From Flavobacterium undicola (GTDB taxonomy: Bacteria > Bacteroidota > Bacteroidia > Flavobacteriales > Flavobacteriaceae): a stretch of 53,405 bases of DNA. Below the pieces are notes generated by a model. That model worked only from the letters and a program-made list of their open reading frames with translations. It did not search any database and was not told the origin of the DNA. Every line of letters begins with the position of its first letter. Position 1 is the first letter of the stretch. This document shows, piece by piece, positions 34,874 to 44,400 of this stretch. A program made the position numbers and the translations under genes. Location of the stretch: NCBI RefSeq assembly GCF_009909155.2, contig NZ_JAAAPM020000028.1:1-53405 (forward strand). Direction: 5' to 3'.

Positions 34874-34917
34874 TTTTATAAAATAACTCGATGAGGATTC
34901 GTTAATCCTTAATTCAA

Positions 34918-34950
34918 AAACAGGAAATCGAGAAGATTTCCTGTTTTTTT
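34918..34950 (+). terminator. Operon terminator
   Basis: Stem aaacaggaaatc / gatttcctgttt with a 5-nt loop (gagaa) and a T-run. The same hairpin sequence recurs at 38037-38070, so the segment has been duplicated. Confidence 0.8.
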
Positions 34951-35200
34951 GTAAATAACCCGCTCCTCGAAGTCTTCTCAGAAATGAGAATAGTATTAGT
35001 AAGATGCTGTGCGAAGTCGGGAGACATCACCAGCAACACCTAACTTTTAAGAATGCTCCTTTTTTAAAGAACACTTTCAATAGGAAGGTTCCTATTTTTT
35101 TCTTTAAAAACAAAAAACTACATCGTTTATTTGATGTAGTTTTCTGTTTTTAAGCTCTTGCTTAGTTACGACTTAAGTTTCTCGTAAATTGTACTTTTTA
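34951..35200. other. Intergenic region with terminator of the 275-aa gene
   Basis: Contains the hairpin aaaactacatc (35114-35124) / gatgtagtttt (35133-35143), T-rich on the minus strand, which serves the convergent minus-strand gene ending at 35201. The rest holds no recognised feature. Confidence 0.55.
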
Positions 35201-36028
35201 TTATGGTTGTTTTCTTTTGCTACCTATGGAAATAACTCCCTTTGGAGTTTGTTTATTGGTTTCGAAAATACGTTCTCCATTTATAATATAACTACGAATA
35301 TAATTTGGTGAGCGTTTTAACATATCTAAGAAGTGATCAAATCGATTTTCTCCAATAATGATATTACTATTACCATTTTTTACAATATTTTCATCAATTT
35401 CTACATTATCACCTTCTTTGTAAAAACCATCCTTGTCTAGAACAAAGTAGTTGATAACGGTTGGGGCATCATATACTTGTACAAAAGTATCTGATTCAAC
35501 TTTACTGTTTTTATATCTCCAGTCTTTTGGAACTTTAAATTTTTGTATATCAATTTTATTAAATTCCATATTAGGGCTTTGCTTTTCAAATTTATAGGCT
35601 AATAACGCAAGATACTGTTTTTGTGTCTTTTTATCTGTAAAATAAATCTCTCCATAACAATAGACGTAAGGCATAGGGAAATCTTCCAGTTTTAAACTTT
35701 TAAATTTTGTTTCATACTCCTTTAATTTCGTTTCCGAAAAAGATTTAGGAAGAAGCATAAATGAATTGGCTTCTGCAACATAATTTTTGAAAGCTAAAGG
35801 ATAATTTTTTGCACAATACCCCCAATACCAAGAAGGTAAGTAGGCAGTTTCTACAGGTTTATGCGCAATCATAGTATAAGGACTTTCATAGTATACTACT
35901 TTGTCTATTTTGATATTATCCAATTTATCATAGGATTTTCTTGTTTTAGAATTAGGTGATGATTGCCCAATAGCAAACATTGGCAAGACTATTAATAATT
36001 TAAATAGTAATTTGTTTATTTTTTTCAT
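35201..36028 (-). CDS. Secreted hypothetical protein
   Basis: 275 residues with a signal peptide (LLFKLLIVLPMFAIGQ). The centre has aromatic-rich segments (YLPSWYWGYCAKNYPLAF, PMPYVYCYGEIYFTDK). No family recognised. It is periplasmic or surface-exposed and not obviously an enzyme. Whether it belongs to the polysaccharide regulon is unclear; no shared site was seen upstream. Confidence 0.55.
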   Translation of the reverse strand: MKKINKLLFKLLIVLPMFAIGQSSPNSKTRKSYDKLDNIKIDKVVYYESPYTMIAHKPVETAYLPSWYWGYCAKNYPLAFKNYVAEANSFMLLPKSFSETKLKEYETKFKSLKLEDFPMPYVYCYGEIYFTDKKTQKQYLALLAYKFEKQSPNMEFNKIDIQKFKVPKDWRYKNSKVESDTFVQVYDAPTVINYFVLDKDGFYKEGDNVEIDENIVKNGNSNIIIGENRFDHFLDMLKRSPNYIRSYIINGERIFETNKQTPKGVISIGSKRKQP

Positions 36029-36116
36029 ATTGAGTAGTGTTCAATTAAAGATTGGCAAATAACCTATAATTCGTTCATCCTATATTAGATAGCATAAATC
36101 CTAAATCATTTTTCAG

Positions 36117-36153
36117 AAAAAACAGCTACACATTTTTACTGATGTAGCTGTTT
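36117..36153 (-). terminator. Terminator after the TonB-domain relic
   Basis: Hairpin acagctaca / tgtagctgt at 36122-36151 with a T-run on the minus strand. It would have ended the transcript of the gene now reduced to a relic. Confidence 0.6.
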
Positions 36154-36246
36154 TTATTCTAGGTCTCAGAATATGTTTTTTACTATTTATATCTCAAACC
36201 TCTGCTTTGAATTTGTAATGGATTTATATTTTTAAGAAGCGTATTC

Positions 36247-36498
36247 CTAATTCTGGTTTCCTTGAATATTTAGAGGCATACTATATTTTACTTCTACTGC
36301 TTTTCCATCTTTAATTCCTGGAGTCCATCCTTTACAATTTTCAAATATCTTTCTTAACTGCTCTGATATTCCAAAACCAAGATCATTATTTATTCTATCA
36401 ACACGAAGTGAACCGTCGGTTTGAACTACAAATTCTACTACTACTCTCCCGTCAATAAAATTCGGATCTGAAGAACTATACTTGCTGTTATATATTTA
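36247..36498 (-). pseudogene. 5'-truncated TonB C-terminal domain relic
   Basis: Minus-strand reading gives about 80 residues without a start: YSSSDPNFIDGRVVVEFVVQ, TDGSLRVDRI, then NCKGWTPGIKDGKAVEVKYS and a stop TAG at 36247-36249. This is the TonB C-terminal fold (G-x-V.V.F.V..DG....; W.PG...G.aV). An in-frame stop cuts it off upstream, so only the last domain remains. The neighbouring gene (36543-37520) ends in a related domain, so it may be a remnant of a duplicated or fused paralogue. Confidence 0.7.
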
Positions 36499-36542
36499 TA
36501 AAACTTATCTCTTATATTTTTAGTTTTCAGCCCTTCTTTACT

Positions 36543-37520
36543 TTAATTTTCATTACCAAAAGTTAATGACTGTCTATTATTCTGTTTTATTTTTCGATTA
36601 TGATTGGTTGCAGGAATCCATTGGGGTGACCTTTGAATTGCTTTTATCACCAGTGAATCTATTTTATCATCAATAGGAGTGACAATGTAAATATTCTCGA
36701 TTTTGCCATTTTCATCAATAGTAAAGTTAGCGACTATAGTCACCTTTTCTGCATTTACAACATCAAATCCATTTGGAAGAAACCGATTGATATTATTGTT
36801 TAAGTAGTTTATCCAAGCCTGATCTCCTTTTGGAAACGCTGCAGCAACATCTTTGGTACTGCTACTCATTACAATACCATTTTCATCGTAGAATTTCGAA
36901 TCAATCAATTTTGAATCACTGTATAGTTCTATAGCACTTATTTTTCCATTTTTATGAAAATATTCCCATTTTCCTGATTTTTTATTATTCGTGCCAAATC
37001 TTCCTAAAGAGTCTGGATTCCCGTTATCAAACCAACTTACTCTAACTCCTCCTTTATTAGGATAATTGCAAATAGAATCTTGAAGAAAACCATTAGGATA
37101 CCAAGATAGACTGTTACCAATAGGATACCCATTTTTATAAAATGCTGAATCTTTCTTTATACCATTGTAATGATAACTTAGCCAAATCCCTTCTTTTTTA
37201 TCCAATTTATATTTTCCGGTTGTTTCTAATTTACCGTTAGGATAAAATCGAATTACCTCTCCATTCTTTATTTTACATAAGGAATCTTGACAAACTAATG
37301 AATTAAGTAGTTTTCCTCCTCTTACAAAATAATCTTTATGTAAATATCCTGAATCTATTTTTTGAGTTATGCTGTAATAATGTGCTTCTGCAATTTTACA
37401 TTCTTTCCATTTATAATTATAGAACTTTTCTGTTTTTTGTGCTTTAGCCTGAATAGAAAACAATATAATACTTAAGATCAAATAAACTTTTCTAATTTTA
37501 AATGACATGATTTTTTTCAT
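36543..37520 (-). CDS. MORN-like (YwqK-type) repeat protein with C-terminal TonB domain
   Basis: 325 residues with a signal peptide ending QAKAQ. About 70-215 holds YwqK/MORN-type repeats (GKLETTGKYKLDKKEGIWLS, YHYNGIKKDSAFYKNG, and so on). The C-terminal 90 residues match a TonB C-terminal domain (VTIVANFTIDENGKIENIYI, then QRSPQWIPA). Together these suggest a periplasmic or surface protein of unknown role. A regulon-type promoter lies 170 nt upstream (37692-37740, minus strand), so it may be coregulated with the polysaccharide genes. Confidence 0.6.
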   Translation of the reverse strand: MKKIMSFKIRKVYLILSIILFSIQAKAQKTEKFYNYKWKECKIAEAHYYSITQKIDSGYLHKDYFVRGGKLLNSLVCQDSLCKIKNGEVIRFYPNGKLETTGKYKLDKKEGIWLSYHYNGIKKDSAFYKNGYPIGNSLSWYPNGFLQDSICNYPNKGGVRVSWFDNGNPDSLGRFGTNNKKSGKWEYFHKNGKISAIELYSDSKLIDSKFYDENGIVMSSSTKDVAAAFPKGDQAWINYLNNNINRFLPNGFDVVNAEKVTIVANFTIDENGKIENIYIVTPIDDKIDSLVIKAIQRSPQWIPATNHNRKIKQNNRQSLTFGNEN

Positions 37521-37691
37521 TTTTGCTTTTTAAATATTTAGAAATACAAACTAATTGGGTTGTTTAACTTTTCAATTTTTAGTTATAAAATCTGAATAAA
37601 AGCTAAAAGGAAATAATTCAAATTGTTGTTTTAAACATTATTTTCAATTTGCTTGTTATGATTAAAATTTAACAGGATTTTTAAACTGTTA

Positions 37692-37740
37692 GCAAATTAT
37701 AATTTTATTTCAGCACAACTGTTCTGAACTGTTTGTTAAA
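37692..37740 (-). promoter_or_regulatory. Regulon promoter P4 (MORN/TonB gene)
   Basis: On the minus strand TTTAACAAACAGTTCAGAAC (37740-37721, continuing AGTTGTG) contains a perfect direct-repeat core, followed after 17 nt by TAATTTG (37699-37693). A second, weaker plus-strand copy of the left half (TTAACAAACAGTTACACAATT, 37779-37799) has no -7 element at the right distance. Confidence 0.7.
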
Positions 37741-37849
37741 AACACACTTTAAATAGACAAAAACACACAATCCGCTATTTAACAAACAGTTACACAATTA
37801 GATAAACCAGAAAAACATGTAATTTAATCTGATTCTTAGTTTTAGGTTT

Positions 37850-38018
37850 AGGTTTAGTGAGCTCTTTGTGAAATTGAGAATTGTTATTCAAAATCTGGAA
37901 TGTAAAAAACGAACTGCACAGGTTTTCAGTAAAAGAATCAAAAAACGGAAAAATAATCCGTCAGGAACATACCAACTAAAACTATTAAATAAAATTTATA
38001 AACAACCTAATAAGGAGT
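37850..38018 (+). pseudogene. Possible gene remnant ahead of a duplicated terminator
   Basis: A frame without a good start reads ...LFVKLRIVIQNLECKKRTAQ... and ends TYQLKLLNKIYKQPNKE before TAA. Homology unknown. The downstream terminator and flanking bases resemble those after the second GH28-like gene (34873-34950), so this may be the eroded end of a third copy or of a gene lost between duplicates. Confidence 0.3.
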
Positions 38019-38036
38019 AACTAATCGTTAGTTAAA

Positions 38037-38070
38037 AAACAGGAAATCGAGATGATTTCCTGTTTTTTTT
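38037..38070 (+). terminator. Second copy of the aaacaggaaatc terminator
   Basis: Stem aaacaggaaatc / gatttcctgttt, loop gagat, followed by a run of 8 T. It matches 34918-34950 except in the loop. No intact plus-strand gene now precedes it. Confidence 0.7.
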
Positions 38071-38261
38071 GTAATGATTCTAATTTTCATAAAATAAGAC
38101 TTCAAATCAGGTAACTTTTTTTGAAGATTGTCTTTTCCTTTGGCCAAATCAGTATTAAAACAATAGCTCTTATTTTTATGTTCACTTGAAAAATTAACAA
38201 TAAATTACACTTAAAATTACATTAAGCGTTTTTTTTATTATTAAAAAACAATAAAAAACAC

Positions 38262-38314
38262 AATTACATCAGTATGGTTCAGAACAGTTAGGTCATTTTA
38301 ATGCAATATTTTTG
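38262..38314 (+). promoter_or_regulatory. Regulon promoter P5 (giant gene 1)
   Basis: Core GTTCAGAACAGTT (38277-38289), preceded by ACATCAGTATG. The -7 element TATTTTTG is at 38307-38314, 17 nt after the core. The upstream 50 bp (aaaacacaattacatcag) is nearly identical to that of giant gene 2. Confidence 0.8.
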
Positions 38315-38427
38315 TTTGAATTCAATATAGTATTGATATATAGTTTCTTAAAATAAAAAAAAGAACCAATTTTAAAAAAAGACATACTATAACGACAAAT
38401 TGTATTTAACCTCAAAACCATATTTAA

Positions 38428-41400
38428 ATGAAAAAAACCTACTCCATTTTTATTTTTGGAACTTTGTTGCTGATTCTCGGATTTACCCAGCGGATTTTAG
38501 CACAACAAACATTCGTACATCCGGGTATCCCTTTTACCCAGTCCGATTTAGATCAATTGAAAGTCAATATTACCCAGGAACCCTGGCTTTCGGCTTACAA
38601 CACATTTAAGAATGACAGTCATTCCAAACTAAGCTACACTCCTGGTGCACCTCAGGCAACCGTAAGCCGTGCTCCAGACTTGAATAACGTTCAATGGAAG
38701 AACGACATGCTTGCCATACACAATCTGGCATTTATGTGGTGGTTTACCGGTGATGCGGCTTATGCCCAAAAAGCCACTGATATGCTCGATGCCTGGGCAG
38801 TAACCAACACCAGCTGGGGTGGTAATGAATCTATGCTGGATATTGGAGACTATGCCCAATACTGGGCAACTGGTGCCGAAATACTCCGCTATACTTATCC
38901 TGGCTGGACTGCAGCCAATACCCAACATGTAGAAAATTATTTTTCTCAAGTGTTGTATCCGAATTCCTGGGTACCTAATCCATTACGCGACCAAAACAAA
39001 GGTGCTCTTCAGCTGAAAATAGCCCTGGGCGCATCGGTTTTTTGTAATGATGTCACAAAATTCAATCAGGCGATAGAAGTCTACAGAATGGACGCCGGCG
39101 GAGGTATGCGTAACTCATTACCCAATGGCGAAGTTGGAGATACAGGCCGTGACGACCACTGGCGTGTACAGGCTGCAGCTCTGGCCTGGGGCGCAGAAGT
39201 TGCCTACAAACAGAATGTAGATATGTTCTCCGAGTTAGACAATCGAATATTGGCTATTGGGGAATTGTATCATAAATATGCCTTTGACGGAGCTACAATG
39301 ACTTATATCCCTTTTGGTGGGTATGCCAGCTATTGGACTAGCTGGGGAATCCTGCCCGGATCAAGGTCCGGCGATATGACAAATCTAATTTACAGCGCTT
39401 ATAATGTACGCAAGGGAATAGCAACCCCTCAAACCGACAGGATGCGAGCTGCATTAATGCAGTCAGGTAGCACCAATTATTCTCCGGCTGGCGGCGATTT
39501 CTTATTCCTGAAATCATCCGATACTTCTACGGCAGTTAGTTTGACTCCTAAGTATTACCCTGCCGATCATGTGCAGGCGGTTAACAACCTCACCAATATA
39601 GATATAGGTAATACCGGACTGGCAGGCAGTGCCTCGTACAATAACGGTATCTGGACCCTTAAAGGAGCCGGAACGTCTACCAGTACCGCATTCAACTTCA
39701 ATTTCAAAAAAGTGAGTGGTGATGCCGGCCTGGTAGTAAAAGTAGATAATATATCCCTCAATACAGGAGGCTGCGGCGTGATGTTACGCGAGTCATTAGC
39801 GCCCGGTTCCGCTTTCTGGGACCTTTATCTTAACGCTACCGGCGGTGCCGGAAGACATTGGCAACCCAAAGCTCCCTGGTGGTTAAAAATTGAACGTGTA
39901 GGCACCCGCATATTTGTGTACCATTCTCAGGATGGTGTTAACTGGACTAACGATGGCTGTACCTATTCAGCTACTGGTTTCCCCACTAATTTGTATGCGG
40001 GATTTTATACCCTCTCCAATAATACATCGGCGCAGAATACCGCAACATTTAGTAATGTAGCCTATAGTCAAACTGCCCCAACGGGATCACCAGAGATAAG
40101 CAGTGCTACCACAGCCACAGCTACCCTAGGTGCGTCTTTCAGTTATAGCATCATTGCAAGTGCCAGTCCATCTTCTTACAGTGCCAGCGGATTGCCGGCA
40201 GGATTAAGTATTAACACATCTACTGGTGTTATTTCCGGTACACCAACGGCAATAGGACAATCGGTGGTTACTTTGGGAGCTGCTAATACCAGCGGAACAG
40301 GCACAGCCACTTTAATCCTAAATGTAAACAGTAATGTAGCTCCTGCTGCTCCTTCAGGAGCAACTGCGGCTGTAAATAATGTTACCCGTATTAGTGTTTC
40401 ATGGCCTGCGGTAACTAATGCCAGCAGCTACACTGTGAAGAGATCCCTTTCATCCAGCGGTCCTTTTACTGCTATACAAACAGGCATCATCGGAACATCG
40501 TTTATTGATGCAAGTCCGCAGCCGGAGGTTAGCAATTACTATGTGGTAACGGCTTTAGCAGGAACTTTGGAAAGTGGAAACTCCAATGTAGTTTCTGCCT
40601 CGGTACCACCGGCGGTGCCGTCCATGCCTGTAGTTCTTAATAACAGCAGCTCCATTGGTTTGAGCTGGAACACAGCTTCTGGGGCAGTTACCTATAAAGT
40701 AAAAAGAGGTACCGTAAGTGGAGGCCCGTATACTACTTTAGCCACTGTTTCAACTACCAGTTATACAGATACCAACGTTAGCAGTGGAAGTCCTTATTAT
40801 TATGTAGTATCTTCTATGGGTAATACCCTGGAAAGTGCTAATTCAGCCGAAGCATTCGGCGTGCCGGGAGCAAGTACCCGCATCTGGAAGCCTACACCGG
40901 TTACTACGAATCTGAACCTGGCATCTAATTGGGTTGAAAATGCCCTTCCTGTGAATCCAGCAATTTTGACTTTAGGCGCTGCTAGCGATACGCTTTTAAC
41001 CAATGATATAACTGGCCTGGTAGCCTCAAGGATTCAATTTGCATCAGATGCAAATGCCTATACCATCTCCGGCAACTCCTTAACGCTGAAAAATGACCTG
41101 GTGAACAATTCATCCAGTGCGCAAACCTTAAGTACACCATTAGTGCTTACGGATCAGTTAAATGTGAATACCACAGGCGACGTTGTTTTGAATGGAGGCA
41201 TAAGCGGTACCGGTTCTTTAATGAAATCCGGGGCAGCTGTTTTATACGTTAAAGGAAGTAGTAATACTTATTCAGGAAACACAACCATTGTCAGTGGTAT
41301 TCTGGCAGCAGCAGGCGATGGAACTGGAACTGCAAGCAATCCCACAGCAGGGCCTTTGGGAACAGGCAAGATTCAACTGAACGGAGGGGCGCTGCAGGCT

Positions 41401-44400
41401 ACAGCGGGTGCTAACCTCAAATTGTATAACGACGTCGAAGTATTGCCCGGAAACAGAAGTTATATGTATGAAGATGTTTATTCCATAACTCTTTACGGAA
41501 AACTATTAGGCTCTGGTACCGTGCAGCATGATGGAAATGATTATGCCGGCCTTAATCTTTTGGGCGACAACAGCCAATTTACGGGCACCTTTATCTCAAA
41601 ACTGAGAAGTGGTAAACAAAGAATACGTTTCGGAATTCCCCAATCAGGAAGTGCAAATGCAACCTGGACATTAGACGCGAATGCCGTTGATTGCCATGGT
41701 ATCGGTTTTGCAAGCGGAACGTTAAACTTTGGTGCCCTTAATGGTCGCGGTTATATCCGTGCCGATGCGGGTGGTGCGCCTGTTATCAGTATTGGTGCCC
41801 TGAATACCTATTCCAGTTATGGTGGAACCATTGGAGCTAATGGCAGTAATCTGACCGTTGAAAAGGTAGGTACAGGTACTTTAGAAATGTGGGGAAACCA
41901 AGCCTACGGCGGAACTACTACTGTAAAAAAAGGGAAATTATTAATAAATAATAGTGCCACCACAGGCGTTTTTGTTAGTCCGATTATTATAGAAGAAGGC
42001 GCTTTGGGAGGTTTCGGAGCAAGTCAGTCCTCGGCTACACTCGGAACTGGTAGCGGAGCAGGTGCGATCTTGGAACCTGGATTTTTAACTGTTGGTACTT
42101 TAAGTGTTGGTGCTCTTACTTTAAAAGCTGATGCTACTTACACTCCTGAAATTAACCTAGGCACAGCTATTGGAGATCAAATTAAAGCTACGAGTGTAAA
42201 TCTAACAAACAGTCCTCTTTTAACTCCAATTAGTATTGCCGGAACCTTAGCTTTTGGAACCTATTATACCATAATTAACAATACAGGAACGGGGGCAATA
42301 ACAGGGACATTTAACAGCTTACCAGAATGGGCTTCAATTACAGTAGGCGGTTATAGTTTCATTATTACATACGTAGGAGGCGATGGAAACGATGTAGTTT
42401 TAATGGACGCACGTGCCATAGGCCAAACGTACTATAAATTTAATGAGGCAAGCGGAACCCAGGCAACGGATACCTGGGGAACTAATCACGGTACTTTGCA
42501 GGCAACTGCAATACGTGATACTGGCCGTGGAGGATCTGCGCTTAAGCTGGACGGAACTTCTACCTCTTATGCTACTTTGCCAACTGGTGTTGTAAGTACG
42601 CTAACCGACTTTACCATATCTACCTGGGTGAAAATGGATGTAAAAACCACATGGATGAGGATATTTGACTTCGGTACTGGAACAAGCAAGTATCTATTTT
42701 TATCTATCCAGGCCGGAAGCGCTAATGTTATGCGTTATGCAATTAAAAATGGTGGTACGGAGCAGCAAGTAAACTTTACTTATACCCTTCCGTTGAATAC
42801 CTGGACGCATTTTGCTATCACCCAATCTGGAAGTACCTGTAGTATGTATATTAATGGGGCTTTAGTTGCCACCAATACCGGTGTAACTATCAAGCCTTCT
42901 ACCATAGGGAGTACTACCCTGAATTATCTGGGTAAATCACAGTTTAGCGATCCTTTGTTTAAAGGTTCAATTGATGAGTTTAAAATATTCAACAGGGCTT
43001 TAAGTGCAGCTGAGATTGCCGCTAGTCATTTAAGTCAAACTATAACACTGAATGCTACTGCACAAAAAGTAATGGGCGATGATGATTTTGAACCAGCTAC
43101 CGTTTCTTCAGGACTTACGGTAACTTATACCAGTTCGAATGAATCGGTTGCAAGCATAGTGAATGGTAAGGTTCATATTCTAGCTGCCGGAACTGCAACC
43201 ATTACTGCTATACAGGATGGAAATGAAATTTACTGGCAAGCCCCATCACAAACACAAGCTTTAACGATTGTCAAGAAAGATCAGACTATTAGTTTTGCCG
43301 CAATTGGAACGAAAACAATTGGAGACCTAGATTTTGATCCTTCTGCTACCGCTTCTTCAGGTCTTGCGGTAACTTACAGCAGTTCGGATGAATCCATTGC
43401 AAGCATCGTTAATGGTAAAATTCATATTCTTGCTGCCGGAACTGCAACGATTACTGCTTCGCAGGCAGGAGATAATGTTTACGCAGCAGCCCCATCGCAA
43501 ACGCAAGTTTTAACGGTTGTTAAACAAGCACAAACAATTAATTTTACAGCGATTGGAACGAAAACAATGGGCGACGCAGATTTTGATCCTTCTGCTACTG
43601 CTTCTTCAGGTCTTGCAGTAACTTACAGCAGTTCGGATACATCCGTTGCAAGCATCGTTAATGGTAACGTTCATATCCTTGCTGCCGGAACTTCAACTAT
43701 TACTGCTGCGCAGGCTGGAAATAACATTTACGCAGCAGCCCAATCGCAAACGCAAGTTTTAACGGTTATCAAACAAGCCCAAACAATCAGTTTTGCCGCA
43801 ATTGGAACAAAACTACTTGGAGATGCCGATTTGGATCCTTCTGCTACAGCTTCTTCAGGTCTTGCAGTAACTTACAGCAGTTCGAATGCATCAGTTGCCA
43901 GTATAGTTAACGGTAAAGTTCATATTCTTGGTACCGGAACTGCAACAATTACGGCTTCTCAGGCCGGGAATAATGTTTATGCAGCAGCTCCATCACAAAC
44001 ACAGGTTTTAACGGTTGTCATTACCAATAATACTACACCATCTGCTGTAATGGGCACAGCATTTACCTATACCATTACCAATAACGCAGCATTAACCAGT
44101 TTTACGGCAACTGGTCTGCCTGCCGGTTTAAGTTTAAATACCAGTACTGGTGTAATATCAGGTACTCCTACTGAATATGGTGCTTTTTCTGTGGCTTTAA
44201 CCGCTTCCAACGGCAGCATTTCAGGTTCACAAAGTATTACTGTGACAGTATATACCGTTGTAAACAATGTTATCGTTGCATCAGGTGATGCTAAAAATAT
44301 CATCGAGTGGGATGCTATCCAGAATTTAAGTTACAACGTTAAACGTTCAACTACTTCAGGTGGGTCTTATACAAGCATAGGAACCACTTCCGGTACCACA

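Noticed and set aside
37779..37799. Seventh regulon promoter
   Set aside because: The left half-site matches, but the right half is degenerate and there is no TA..TTG at the required spacing.
38400..38609. Separate small gene before giant gene 1
   Set aside because: It is out of frame with, and overlapped by, the start of giant gene 1, and has no leader.
43033..44022. CRISPR-like array in giant gene 1
   Set aside because: The period is 249 bp, units are in frame and code for Ig-like domains; there are no spacers.
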